Below are positions 1 to 8,467 of a stretch of 64,000 nt of DNA, piece after piece; position 1 is the stretch's first letter, and each line of letters begins with the position of its first letter. A program made the translations under genes and the position numbers. The stretch is from contig JAUHXH010000001.1 in the NCBI GenBank assembly GCA_030427085.1, positions 124,001 to 188,000 of the forward strand. The letters run 5' to 3'. This DNA is from Gammaproteobacteria bacterium (GTDB lineage: Bacteria; Pseudomonadota; Gammaproteobacteria; Pseudomonadales; Halieaceae). Below the pieces are notes generated by a model. It saw only the letters and a program-made list of their open reading frames with translations, made no database searches and had not been told where the DNA came from.

Positions 1-1841
1 AGCTCTACCCGTTCTCTCATGCCGGAAAGGCCGAGCCCGGTGCCAACCGCGGCACCTTGCTCATCCCCGGGAATGAAGCCACTGCCGTCGTCCTTGATTT
101 GAACCTCCACCCACTGGCCGATAGTTTGGAGTGTATAGATCACTTCGCTGGCGGTCGCGTGTTTCAGGATATTGTTGATGCACTCCTGGCTCACTCGATA
201 AAGCGTTATGGCATGTTCCTGGGGGAAGCTGTCGGGAATATCGTCTATCGCCAGAGTGAGGTCAATTTCGCTCTGCCTGAAAGCGCGCTCCACGGTGGCA
301 GTCAGTGCGGTGGCCAATCCCAGACGGCGCAGCATATGCGGGTGAAGGTCGTGGGACAGACCGCGTATATCATGCAGTAACTCCTGTAGCTGCGCTTCTT
401 GCTGGCGTAACACGACGGCGGAACTCGTGCCGTTCATATCACCAGCCAGACTCGCGATGTTATGTTTCAGTACCAGCACGCTGTGGCCTATGGAGTCGTG
501 CATAGCACTGGCAATTTTTTCCCGCTCTCGCTCTTGTGCGTCCAGCAGGCGGCGGGTGAAAAACACCTGGGCATCATGCGCGGCTTCTTCCGCCTTCATC
601 TTTTGCTCCCGAATCTGGTTGACCCGATCGGCAAGCGCCAGCGATAGCAGGACGCCCTCGGCCAGCGCGCCGGCTTCAATTGCGTGGAGTAACAGCGGGT
701 GATAAGCCACCCAGCCATAGGTGTAGGCAAGGTAGATCACCAGACCGCTCAGCATGGCAAGCATGCTCAGGGCCAGGAAACGGGCCTCTTTGACGCCGCG
801 TAGGTAGCTGTAAAAAGACACGCCGAGGAAATAGCAGGCACTCAGTAGCAGGAGCACGTGCATGACATTGCCCGTCCAGAAGGCGGGAATTACGTAAATG
901 CGCAGGGCCAGCATCATACCGAACAGGAGTGTGGCGACAGCAGTGGCCATGGACAATCGCCACAACCAGCGGGACTTCTCACGAATGCCGAGAAAATTAT
1001 TGACGAAAATGACAGCAAAGAAGGCGGCGACACTGGCGATATACAGGATGAAAATGCGTCGCGTGCCCTGTGGATGGATATATTCCGCCGGAAGGGGCGT
1101 GTACTGCAGTACCGCTGCTGCAAGCGCAATGATGTAGCCTACATAGTAAAAATAGGACCTGTCCCGCAGGGCGAAGCCAAAAAACAGGTTGTAGAGGATC
1201 AGCAGGCTAATGCCACCCAGGAACAAGCCCAGCCATAAACGCTTGTTGATCACGTGCCACTGCCAGTCGTCCTCCGCCCAGAGTTGGGGCGCGAAGTTCA
1301 CAGGTACGCCATCCTTCATGCGAATCAGTATCTTCAGCGGTTTGCCGCGGGTGGCTGGCAGTAGAAACGCAACGTCGGCAAATTTAACGCTGCGCGAATC
1401 GTAGGGAAAGGCGAGTCCGGATTGTTGATGGGTGTGAGTGCCGTTGGGAGTGACCAGCCACGCGTCTACCCGGGTGTAGAGGTGGCCGGGTATTTCCAGG
1501 ATCTTTGGCCCCGACGTCAATGCTGCGCCCGGTAGGGTGCCTCGAAACCACATATCCTGGCGATGGCGAGTGAGCATGCCGGAAGAGGAGGGTAAGGCGC
1601 TGAAGGTCAGGCCGGCCGTGCCTGCCAGGACTGCCTCGGGTAACACTTCGCCAGCCGGGCTGTACGCGATCTCAAACAACGCGCGAACATCACGGTCTGG
1701 CGCCGTTTGCGCTGTAGCCGTACCCGTCCACAGCGAAAATGCTGCTAGCAGGACGAGCATAAGCGCTGGCGGCCACACCGCGCCCACGCGGGCTTTTACT
1801 TGGCGTGGCCCATCAAATATTGCTGTTCTGAGCACCACCAT
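1..1841 (-). CDS. 7TMR-DISM sensor histidine kinase (partial, C-terminus beyond left edge)
   Basis: Reading the minus strand from the ATG at 1841 (AGGGG ribosome site just upstream) gives at least 613 codons with no stop. A signal-like hydrophobic N-terminus (residues 25-45) is followed by a periplasmic beta-rich region typical of 7TMR-DISMED2, then a block of hydrophobic helices at about 200-390 (7TMR-DISM). The cytoplasmic part has a HisKA_3-type dimerisation domain with EREKIASAMHDSIGHSV (phospho-acceptor His448), an N-box with NNILKHA, and ATP-lid motifs DDGSGF and GLGLSGMRERV near the edge. It is therefore a NarL/LytS-like kinase that senses a periplasmic ligand, probably a carbohydrate-like one by family precedent, and signals to a response regulator that must lie outside the window. 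It is divergent from the secreted protein at 1958. Only a few dozen residues should be missing. Confidence 0.9.
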   Translation of the reverse strand, partial: MVVLRTAIFDGPRQVKARVGAVWPPALMLVLLAAFSLWTGTATAQTAPDRDVRALFEIAYSPAGEVLPEAVLAGTAGLTFSALPSSSGMLTRHRQDMWFRGTLPGAALTSGPKILEIPGHLYTRVDAWLVTPNGTHTHQQSGLAFPYDSRSVKFADVAFLLPATRGKPLKILIRMKDGVPVNFAPQLWAEDDWQWHVINKRLWLGLFLGGISLLILYNLFFGFALRDRSYFYYVGYIIALAAAVLQYTPLPAEYIHPQGTRRIFILYIASVAAFFAVIFVNNFLGIREKSRWLWRLSMATAVATLLFGMMLALRIYVIPAFWTGNVMHVLLLLSACYFLGVSFYSYLRGVKEARFLALSMLAMLSGLVIYLAYTYGWVAYHPLLLHAIEAGALAEGVLLSLALADRVNQIREQKMKAEEAAHDAQVFFTRRLLDAQEREREKIASAMHDSIGHSVLVLKHNIASLAGDMNGTSSAVVLRQQEAQLQELLHDIRGLSHDLHPHMLRRLGLATALTATVERAFRQSEIDLTLAIDDIPDSFPQEHAITLYRVSQECINNILKHATASEVIYTLQTIGQWVEVQIKDDGSGFIPGDEQGAAVGTGLGLSGMRERVE

Positions 1842-1892
1842 GGGACCCCTGAAGCGTCTGGTTTTTGGCCTGCCTGAGTACTTCTACTCATT

Positions 1893-1956
1893 GTTTACAC
1901 CCCTCCCAGCCAATAGGGTGTGACTCAAGAATGACCTCACGGACAGGAGTGTAAAC
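1893..1956. repeat. Inverted repeat GTTTACAC/GTGTAAAC in the divergent intergenic region
   Basis: GTTTACAC at 1893-1900 is the exact reverse complement of GTGTAAAC at 1949-1956, directly before the ATG at 1958. The left arm also overlaps ACACCC (1897-1902), which can pair with GGGTGT at 1916-1921. The right arm overlaps the AGGAG ribosome site of the next gene. It may be a widely spaced regulator operator or two alternative RNA hairpins; the sequence does not decide. Confidence 0.45.
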
Positions 1957-1957
1957 C

Positions 1958-2635
1958 ATGCAGTCTGCTCAGACCTACCGCGCACTTGCCGCACTACAGC
2001 AATTCGTTGGCAATCCAGTTGGACGGTGGCAGCGCGTGAACCGGTGTTCTCGCGCTTGCCTGCTGGCCTTGGTTGGCGCGCTGTCCAGTCACGCATCCCT
2101 GGCTGAAGGTTCTGCCCGAGCCGGGATTACTGTTCATGGTGAGTGGACCCTGACGCTGCTGGATGAGCAGGGCCAGGTAGAGCACAAAATTGAGTTCCGC
2201 AATGCACTTACCGGTGCAGGGGAATACTTCCTGCAGCAGCTAATGACAGGGAAGGTGACCCTGGGTTCCACGGCAGCGGGCGCCCCCCAGTGGGCGATTG
2301 ATTTTGATGGGGATGGTTTGGTTTCTACTGATCCGTGCTTCCGAGAGAGGGGATTTCTCGGGTTGGTCATCACTGATTCCGCGCCACACTTTGCCTCAGT
2401 GATTCCCAGCTCCGGGGATAACTCGATCAACCTGACCCGCACGCTCTCGGTGTCAGATGCCTGTGTGAGCGGGGCCACCTATAGTATTAAATCGGTCAGA
2501 ACGGGGCTGTCGTATGTAAAAAAGGAAGACGGTTCAACCGTTAGCACCAGGCTGACTGAAAAGGTGCTGGCCAGCCCCGTGTCGGTTCGGCCCCGTCAGG
2601 CCGTTGTGCTTGATGTAAAAATCAGCTTTGAGTAA
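1958..2635 (+). CDS. Secreted protein of unknown function
   Basis: A 225-residue protein. The long N-terminal extension ends in a hydrophobic stretch ACLLALVGALSSHASLA (about residues 34-50), so a Sec signal peptide is likely. The mature part starts with a beta-rich segment (ITVHGEWTLTLLDEQGQVE) followed by FRNALTGAGEYFLQQLMTG, a pattern I associate with uncharacterised secreted or surface proteins and, more loosely, phage-like structural proteins; I cannot name the family. Two Cys (in STDPCF and VSDACVSG) could form a disulfide. It has an AGGAG ribosome site, and it ends 12 bp before the propeller gene at 2648, so the two are probably cotranscribed and may act together at the cell surface. 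Confidence 0.75.
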   Translation: MQSAQTYRALAALQQFVGNPVGRWQRVNRCSRACLLALVGALSSHASLAEGSARAGITVHGEWTLTLLDEQGQVEHKIEFRNALTGAGEYFLQQLMTGKVTLGSTAAGAPQWAIDFDGDGLVSTDPCFRERGFLGLVITDSAPHFASVIPSSGDNSINLTRTLSVSDACVSGATYSIKSVRTGLSYVKKEDGSTVSTRLTEKVLASPVSVRPRQAVVLDVKISFE

Positions 2636-2647
2636 CGAGGTAGCTCG

Positions 2648-4621
2648 GTGAATACGCTACCTTTCCCAATGGCGTCCAGCCTGTTGACCCGCTGGCTCGG
2701 CGCTTTTCTGCTGTCCACCTTGAGTCTGGGCATTGCAGCGCAAACGCCCGACCCTGAGCATGTCGATCAGGCATCGGAGCCGGCCCTCAGTGACTCCGGC
2801 CAGTGGGTGGTGTGGGCTGGAGGCGAATCCAACCCCTATGTGAAGCGTTACGACGTAACCACCGGCCTTACTGAAACGCAGTTGCTAAATACAACCATGA
2901 CGGGTCCGGATATCGCTGTTCCCAATCAGCCATATCCCACCGTCAACGCCGATGGCTCACGAGTCGCACTTTTTGCCGGTCCAACCGGGACCGCTCGAAG
3001 GGAGGATTATGTCCTGGTGGTGGATGAAGTTGGGCGAGAAGTTATTCAGGTTACGTCCACCGACACCTATGGGGACAGCATGCCGTTTTCAGATGTGGTG
3101 CGCTTGTCTGCCAACGGTGAGCATGTCGCTTTTATCTCGGATGGTGAAATTATTCAGATTGTCGGAGGTGTCCGCAGGCGGGAGACCAACGGCCTGTACA
3201 ACGCCTATGTGGTGAACACGAGCACGGGTGATATCGTGCTGGCTTCGACCAACGCGTCAGGGCAAGCCGTTGACGTGGATGCGGTCAAGGCACTGTCACG
3301 TGATGGTCGTTATCTGCTATTTGTGGCGCGTGATAGCCGGTTACCGCCCGGCGATGGCAGTGCTCAAATTTATCGTAAGGATTTAACCACCGGTGAGCTC
3401 AATCTGGTGAGCGTGGACGCCATGGGCACCGCGGTTACTGACCGGCTGGACACTTGCGAATGTACCCATTTCTCGGCCGACGGCCAGTCCGTGCTGTTCA
3501 AGACAGACGCCCTCACGAATAACACCTTTCTGTGGCGAGCAGGCGCAACGAGAAGTCAGGCCATGAGTGAGCTGTCAGCCTATCGGGCCGATCTCGATTA
3601 CGCGGCCGATGGCTTCTGGATCGCCGCCAGTGGCGAAAGCTTCGAGCGCCTTCGAGTGAGCAGTGGTGCCACAGAATCCCTGGACCATCGCATCGGCAGC
3701 CCTCAAATCAGTGGGGATGGCGATGTACTGCTGTTTCAGAACACCACCCTCCCGGTACCGGCTGGGCAGGTGGGCGATTGGTGGGTGGTGGACCTGTCGT
3801 CCGGTGTCTCCGTAGAAGTTCTGCCTCCCGAGTGGCCCTCGGCGAATATGACCGCAATTCAAACGGGTGACAACACAGTCCAACTGGATTGGACCGAAGC
3901 CACTGATGCTTCGGGGATTAAGGAGTATCGTGTATTCCGCAACGGCCTGCCGCTGGCGTCGACCACACAGCGTAGTTGGGTGGATACGTTTGCCACGCCA
4001 GGTGACCACGAGTACAGCGTTGAAGCCGTTGATACTCTGGACAATATATCCAGCAATGGTCCCACAGCGAACATCACAGTACGGGATGTCGATCTGCGCA
4101 TTTCTGTGGTGGAACCAATTATCGTCAGCGACGAACGTGCGGTGGCCGATCCCGCGCTGGTTATAACGGTGCGCGAGCAGATCACTGTGGCAGACAATCC
4201 GCTACTGGAAGATATCAACGTAGTGCTGGATCCCGGTGAGCCGATAGTCCCGGGCCTACGCTTCAGCGTTAGCGGCCGCGGTTTCCTGCCGATGACGCTG
4301 GTGGAGGCCTACCTCGAATCCACACCGGTATTGGTGGGGCAGAACAATGCTGACGCTTTGGGGAATGTCACCATTTCAGTGACGGTGCCGGCTAATTTTG
4401 ACCTCGGTGCGCACACCCTGGTGTTGCGGGGGCTGGGCCCGAGTGGCAGTCCGCTGGTACTACGCCTGCCGGTCAGTGTGTTGGCAGCGCTGCCGGCAGG
4501 GGCGGGGAGCAGCGCAACAGCGATACCTACGCTGCCCCTGTGGAGTTTGATAACGCTGGTGGTGCTGCTGCCTCTGTTGTACCGCCGCAGCCAGCGTTCA
4601 CCACGCGGCTTCCGCAAGTAA
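2648..4621 (+). CDS. Secreted TolB/WD40-like propeller protein with IPTL-CTERM-like tail
   Basis: A 657-residue protein with a GTG start at 2648 preceded by CGAGG. A signal peptide (residues 1-32, ending GIAAQ) is followed by repeated segments of the type LSxxGxxVxF (for example LSANGEHVAFISDG, LSRDGRYLLFVARD, FSADGQSVLFKTD), which are TolB/PD40-like propeller blades covering about residues 45-390. A fibronectin III-like module follows at about 400-480 (DNTVQLDWTEATDASGIKEY). The C-terminus is IPTLPLWSLITL, then a hydrophobic helix and an Arg-rich end, matching the IPTL-CTERM sorting-tail layout. The mature protein is probably processed at or anchored to the envelope. Its role is unknown. The stop codon lies 24 bp inside the convergent LysR gene. 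Confidence 0.8.
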   Translation: MNTLPFPMASSLLTRWLGAFLLSTLSLGIAAQTPDPEHVDQASEPALSDSGQWVVWAGGESNPYVKRYDVTTGLTETQLLNTTMTGPDIAVPNQPYPTVNADGSRVALFAGPTGTARREDYVLVVDEVGREVIQVTSTDTYGDSMPFSDVVRLSANGEHVAFISDGEIIQIVGGVRRRETNGLYNAYVVNTSTGDIVLASTNASGQAVDVDAVKALSRDGRYLLFVARDSRLPPGDGSAQIYRKDLTTGELNLVSVDAMGTAVTDRLDTCECTHFSADGQSVLFKTDALTNNTFLWRAGATRSQAMSELSAYRADLDYAADGFWIAASGESFERLRVSSGATESLDHRIGSPQISGDGDVLLFQNTTLPVPAGQVGDWWVVDLSSGVSVEVLPPEWPSANMTAIQTGDNTVQLDWTEATDASGIKEYRVFRNGLPLASTTQRSWVDTFATPGDHEYSVEAVDTLDNISSNGPTANITVRDVDLRISVVEPIIVSDERAVADPALVITVREQITVADNPLLEDINVVLDPGEPIVPGLRFSVSGRGFLPMTLVEAYLESTPVLVGQNNADALGNVTISVTVPANFDLGAHTLVLRGLGPSGSPLVLRLPVSVLAALPAGAGSSATAIPTLPLWSLITLVVLLPLLYRRSQRSPRGFRK

Positions 4622-5500
4622 CTGGGCTAGACGCTTCAGCGCCTTGCCCTTATTGCTTATTTTCCAGGCGAGATAGCGCTCCTGATTGCCGGTGGTTTCT
4701 TCCGGTGTGTTGAGAATCACCAGTTTGCCTTTGCTGATATGGGGCTGAGCGAGTTTGCGAGGCAGGTGTCCTACCCCTAGCCCCGCTAGCTGCGCCTGTA
4801 GTTTTTGCTCCATGGTCTGCACATAGAGAACTTGTTTGCCTGTGCTTAATCCCTCGGTGCGCATGACGTTGTGGCGGGCGGTGTCGTGGGTCACCACACG
4901 ACGATGCTCGGCCAGTTGCGCCGCGACAGCTGCCGGGTCTTTCACCAGCCTGGTCAGTGGGTGATGGGCCGCTGCCACCAGCAGCATGTCTGCGGGTGGG
5001 ATCGGCAGCGCCCGAAAACCTTTCTGCAGTGGCAGCGGCCCCGGCGCGCCAACCAACAGGTCGATGCGATCCATTTCCAGTGCTTCCCAGCCACCGCTGA
5101 GTACGCTTTCCTGTAAGTCGACTTCCAGCGTTGGCTGCTCCTCCAATAGCGTATTCAGCGCGGCAAAGAACGGCGCATGTGCCGTGGTGGCCTCCAGGGC
5201 TATGCGTAGCCGTGGCTCCCAGCCGGTGGCGAGTTCTCGTACCTGGTCAGTGAGATATGCGGTGGCACCCAGAATTTTGCGCCCCTCATCCAGTAGCAGT
5301 CGTCCGCTTGCGGTTAGCACAGAACGCCGACCCTGACGCTGGAAAAGGGTCACACCGAGTTGTTCTTCCAGTCTCTGCACGGTGTACGACAGAGCTGAGG
5401 TCGCTTTGCCCAACTCTTCGGCGGCCCGGGCGAAGCTGCCTCGGCGGTCGATGGCGTCGAGTGCCTGCAAGGCATCAAGGGTGATGGGGGAACTGGGCAT
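4598..5500 (-). CDS. LysR-family transcriptional regulator
   Basis: A 300-residue LTTR of normal length. The N-terminal winged HTH (residues about 5-64) contains FARAAEELGKATSALSYTVQRLEEQLGVTLFQR, a textbook LysR recognition region, and residues 90-300 form the periplasmic-binding-like effector domain. It is divergent from doxX/azoR/GS-hydroquinone reductase (5642-7691), with a T-N11-A dyad in the shared region, so it very likely controls that module and itself. By that context the inducer may be a quinone or electrophile; this is inference. Its 3' end overlaps the propeller gene by 24 bp on the opposite strand. Confidence 0.92.
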   Translation of the reverse strand: MPSSPITLDALQALDAIDRRGSFARAAEELGKATSALSYTVQRLEEQLGVTLFQRQGRRSVLTASGRLLLDEGRKILGATAYLTDQVRELATGWEPRLRIALEATTAHAPFFAALNTLLEEQPTLEVDLQESVLSGGWEALEMDRIDLLVGAPGPLPLQKGFRALPIPPADMLLVAAAHHPLTRLVKDPAAVAAQLAEHRRVVTHDTARHNVMRTEGLSTGKQVLYVQTMEQKLQAQLAGLGVGHLPRKLAQPHISKGKLVILNTPEETTGNQERYLAWKISNKGKALKRLAQLLAEAAW

Positions 5501-5527
5501 CGCGGTTCTCCTGCGTGCATGAATATC

Positions 5528-5546
5528 TGTTCAATAAATTAGAACA
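5528..5546. promoter_or_regulatory. LysR-type dyad TGTTC-N9-GAACA
   Basis: TGTTC (5528-5532) and GAACA (5542-5546) are perfect reverse complements around a 9-bp A/T-rich centre and satisfy the T-N11-A rule (T5531, A5543). The site is 28 bp upstream of the LysR start and about 95 bp upstream of doxX, the normal place for an LTTR recognition site in a divergent pair. Confidence 0.55.
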
Positions 5547-5641
5547 TTCCAGACAAAATATCACGGTTATTCATCGTGTGGTGCAGCGATAAGCTATTTC
5601 CAACGTTTCGAAAACCACTGATGTTTTGATAGGAGAATACG

Positions 5642-6088
5642 ATGAAAGACTTACTCAACAAGCTCACTTCCACTGAATCCGGATTTGCAGCGCTGCCCCT
5701 GCGCATTGCCGCGGGCGTGGTGTTTACCGCTCACGGCGCTCAGAAACTGTTCGGCTGGTTTGGCGGCCACGGGCTTGAGGGCACCGGGGCGTGGATGGCC
5801 TCCATCGGCCTTGAGCCGGGTGTGCTGATGGCTGCGCTGGCCGGTAGTGCAGAGTTCTTTGGCGGGCTGGCCTTGCTACTTGGCCTGTTGGTGCGCCCGG
5901 CGGCGGTGGTGTTGGCCATCACGATGCTGGTAGCGATTGTCAGTGTGCACCTGTCCAACGGTTTGTTTATGGCGAATAACGGCTACGAATTTGGCCTTGC
6001 CCTGCTGGCGATCAGCGTGGCACTGGCGATTCGCGGTGCGGGAAGTTTGAGCCTGGATCGTGCCATCGGCGCCCGGGTTTCACACTGA
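5642..6088 (+). CDS. DoxX family membrane protein
   Basis: A 148-residue inner-membrane protein with four predicted helices. The family signature LRIAAGVVFTAHGAQKLFGWFGG lies at about residues 20-42, and FFGGLALLLGLLVRPAAVVLAI follows in the second and third helices. DoxX proteins are linked to redox stress and quinone or thiosulfate metabolism; E. coli YqjF, next to the glutathionyl-hydroquinone reductase gene yqjG, is the closest contextual parallel. The start is preceded by AGGAGAA. It is first in an apparent operon with azoR (25 bp gap) and the hydroquinone reductase, facing the LysR regulator. Confidence 0.9.
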   Translation: MKDLLNKLTSTESGFAALPLRIAAGVVFTAHGAQKLFGWFGGHGLEGTGAWMASIGLEPGVLMAALAGSAEFFGGLALLLGLLVRPAAVVLAITMLVAIVSVHLSNGLFMANNGYEFGLALLAISVALAIRGAGSLSLDRAIGARVSH

Positions 6089-6113
6089 ACTTAAGGCTAA
6101 GGAGAACAAGACC

Positions 6114-6719
6114 ATGACGATACTGAAAATCGAGTCAAGCGCGCGACTGGAACAGTCGAACTCCCGTCGCGTGACCGACTATCTGGTGCAGCAACTCGGC
6201 CAGCCAGTGATTACGCGCGACCTGGTGAAAAACCCTTTGCCGGCGATGAGCCCGGAGGATCTGGTGGGCGTGCACGGGTCACATAAAGACAGCCGGCCCA
6301 GCCTGCAACAGCACCTGGCCGTGTCTGAGCAACTCATTGATGAACTGCGACAGGCAGATACATTGGTTCTGGGTGTCGCCATGTACAACTTCGGTGTACC
6401 GGCCTATCTCAAGCAGTGGATTGATTATGTGTGCCGCGCCGGTGTGTCATTCCGCTACACCGAGAACGGCCCCGAGGGGCTCACCGGCGTGAAGCGCGCC
6501 TACATCGTGACGGCTTCCGGTGGCACACCCATCGGCAGTGACATGGATTTTGCCAGCCGCTATCTCGAGCATATTTGCCGCTTCCTTGGCATCGAGGAGG
6601 TGTTCCACATCGACGCCGGCGGCTCCAAGCGTACGCCGGAACTGGTTTACGAGCACGCCAAAGCACAGATCGATGCACTGCTGGAGCGCAGTGACGAAGC
6701 GACAGTACTGGAGGTCTGA
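6114..6719 (+). CDS. azoR: FMN-dependent NADH-azoreductase (AzoR type)
   Basis: The ATG at 6114 with AAGGAGAA upstream gives 201 residues, the same length as E. coli AzoR; an in-frame GTG at 6060 would overlap doxX and lacks support. The flavodoxin-like fold starts with MTILKIESSARLEQSNSRR, where SSAR..SNSR is the FMN-phosphate loop, and continues with LVLGVAMYNFGVPAYLKQWID and the TASGG loop, both AzoR hallmarks. The enzyme reduces quinones and azo compounds by two electrons with NAD(P)H. It sits between doxX and the hydroquinone reductase (3 bp gap), consistent with detoxification of quinones. Confidence 0.93.
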   Translation: MTILKIESSARLEQSNSRRVTDYLVQQLGQPVITRDLVKNPLPAMSPEDLVGVHGSHKDSRPSLQQHLAVSEQLIDELRQADTLVLGVAMYNFGVPAYLKQWIDYVCRAGVSFRYTENGPEGLTGVKRAYIVTASGGTPIGSDMDFASRYLEHICRFLGIEEVFHIDAGGSKRTPELVYEHAKAQIDALLERSDEATVLEV

Positions 6720-6722
6720 ATC

Positions 6723-7691
6723 ATGGGATTGCTACAAGGTGGAGAGTGGGTGGATCAGTGGTATGACACCAAGTCCAGTGGCGGCGAATTTCGCCGGCAA
6801 GACAGTCGCTTTCGCAACTGGGTAACCGCCGACGGGAGCGCCGGTCCCACCGGTCACGGCGGATTTGCAGCGGAATCCGGTCGCTACTCACTCTACGTGT
6901 CGCTGGCTTGCCCCTGGGCGCATCGAACTTTGATTTTTCGTGCGCTCAAAGGGCTGCAAGACCTGATCGATGTGCACGTGGTGGAGCCGTTGATGCTCAG
7001 TAACGGCTGGGAACTGGCTGAAGATAACCCGTATGAACTGGACTATCTGTATCAGCTGTACCTGAAAGCGGATGCTGGTTACGAAGGGCGCGTGACCGTC
7101 CCGGTGCTGTGGGACAAGCGCAGCGAAACCATCGTCAGTAACGAATCGGCCGATATCATACGTATGTTGAATTCAGCCTTTGATGATCTAACGGGCAGCA
7201 CCGCGGATTTCTATCCTGAAGCGCGCCGAGACGAGATCGATGCGATCAATGAACGCGTGTATGACGCCATCAATAACGGGGTTTACCGCGCCGGTTTCGC
7301 CACCACTCAGGACGCCTATGAAGAGGCGTTCTACAAGTTGTTTGACGCGCTCGACTGGGTGGAAGAGATTCTCGATCGGCAACGCTATCTGGCTGGCACC
7401 ACGCTCACCGAAGCGGATTGGCGCCTGTTCACTACATTGATTCGTTTCGACGCGGTTTATCACGGGCACTTTAAATGCAACCGGCAACGGATAGCCGACT
7501 TCCCGGCAATCAGCAATTACCTGCGTGAGCTGTATCAGGTGCCGGGAGTTGCGGCCACAGTCAATTCAGACCACATCAAGCAACATTATTACGGTAGTCA
7601 CGACAGTATCAATCCAACCGGGATCGTGCCACTGGGCCCGAACCAGGATTTCATGCAGTCGCATGACCGTGACCGCTTGGTGCAGGGATGA
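6723..7691 (+). CDS. yqjG: Glutathionyl-hydroquinone reductase (Xi-class GST, YqjG/ECM4 type)
   Basis: A 322-residue protein, close to E. coli YqjG in length. The thioredoxin-like domain carries LACPWAHRTL with the catalytic Cys63, the position found in E. coli YqjG. Motifs EPLMLSNGWEL and TVPVLWDKRSETIVSNESADI (cis-Pro and the Glu-Ser glutathione-binding pair) and the helical domain with EADWRLFTTLIRFDAVYHGHFKCN are all typical. It reduces glutathionyl-hydroquinones to hydroquinones with GSH, completing a pathway that AzoR could feed. It is translationally close to azoR (3 bp) and followed by about 150 bp without a gene. Confidence 0.94.
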   Translation: MGLLQGGEWVDQWYDTKSSGGEFRRQDSRFRNWVTADGSAGPTGHGGFAAESGRYSLYVSLACPWAHRTLIFRALKGLQDLIDVHVVEPLMLSNGWELAEDNPYELDYLYQLYLKADAGYEGRVTVPVLWDKRSETIVSNESADIIRMLNSAFDDLTGSTADFYPEARRDEIDAINERVYDAINNGVYRAGFATTQDAYEEAFYKLFDALDWVEEILDRQRYLAGTTLTEADWRLFTTLIRFDAVYHGHFKCNRQRIADFPAISNYLRELYQVPGVAATVNSDHIKQHYYGSHDSINPTGIVPLGPNQDFMQSHDRDRLVQG

Positions 7692-7844
7692 GCGCGTGTC
7701 CAGGTTTTGTCCAGCTATTCGCCACGCGGCGGTGATCCCCGCCACGTGACGAGCGTATTTACCAGTGAGCGAGGCGGGCAGCAAACGGCCGTCTCAACAA
7801 CGAGGTTCAGGTAACCACCGACCCTGGTGATACGGAGAAACGTA

Positions 7845-8372
7845 ATGCTGAAAAAATCTATACTCGCGGCTGGAATTACAATGGGCCTTGCGGCCGGCAC
7901 CGCCCAGGCCAATGTGTTCGCAGACTGTGTGGCAACGCCAATCATTGAGTTCGAAGGCAGCATCGTCGATGCGGCCGTGGCAACCCCTGAACTGTCCACG
8001 CTGGTTACGGCAGTCACAGCCGCCGGCCTGGTCGATACGTTGGCATCAGCCAACAACATTACTGTGTTCGCCCCGACTGATAATGCCTTCGCAGCTCTGG
8101 AAGGTCCCATTCTGGATACCGTGCTGGCGTCGCAGGAATTGCTGACCGGCGTGTTGACCTACCACGTTGCACCCGGCATTCAGGATCCCCGCCGGTGGAT
8201 CAAGTCAGTGCGCCGGGAAACCCTGTCCGGCGAATCGGTGTTCTATCACTTCAAGGACGGTGCCCCCATGGTGAATGGCGCCTCCATTGATTGTCAGGGC
8301 GTGCGCACAGATAACGGCATCGTCTGGGTCATCGACTCTGTGCTGATGCCCCCGCTGCGTTGGATGATGTAA
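7845..8372 (+). CDS. Secreted fasciclin-domain protein
   Basis: The ATG at 7845 (GGAGA upstream) starts a 175-residue protein with a clear signal peptide MLKKSILAAGITMGLAAGTAQA. One fasciclin domain covers about residues 35-175: SIVDAAVATPELSTLVTAV, the conserved ITVFAPTDNAFAAL, LLTGVLTYHVAPG and the terminal VIDSVLMPP. Such proteins are secreted or surface-attached and are linked to adhesion; the bacterial role is generally unknown. An in-frame GTG at 7827 would add six residues before the signal peptide and is less likely. It is followed by a strong terminator. Confidence 0.92.
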   Translation: MLKKSILAAGITMGLAAGTAQANVFADCVATPIIEFEGSIVDAAVATPELSTLVTAVTAAGLVDTLASANNITVFAPTDNAFAALEGPILDTVLASQELLTGVLTYHVAPGIQDPRRWIKSVRRETLSGESVFYHFKDGAPMVNGASIDCQGVRTDNGIVWVIDSVLMPPLRWMM

Positions 8373-8438
8373 ACCGGCGCGAGAGCGACCCTCCCCCCCT
8401 GTCATTCGGAAGCCAAGCGCTCGGAATGACGGTCCGTT

Positions 8439-8467
8439 GCCCGGCCGCCCTGGCCGGGCTTTTTTTT
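8439..8467 (+). terminator. Rho-independent terminator after the fasciclin gene
   Basis: An 8-bp G/C stem, GCCCGGCC (8439-8446) with GGCCGGGC (8452-8459) and a 5-nt loop, is followed at once by eight T. The T run touches the stop codon of the opposing MerR gene. Confidence 0.85.

Noticed and set aside
8401-8430. GTCATTC/GAATGAC inverted repeat before the fasciclin terminator
   Set aside because: Only seven pairs with a 16-nt loop, next to a much stronger terminator; probably incidental.
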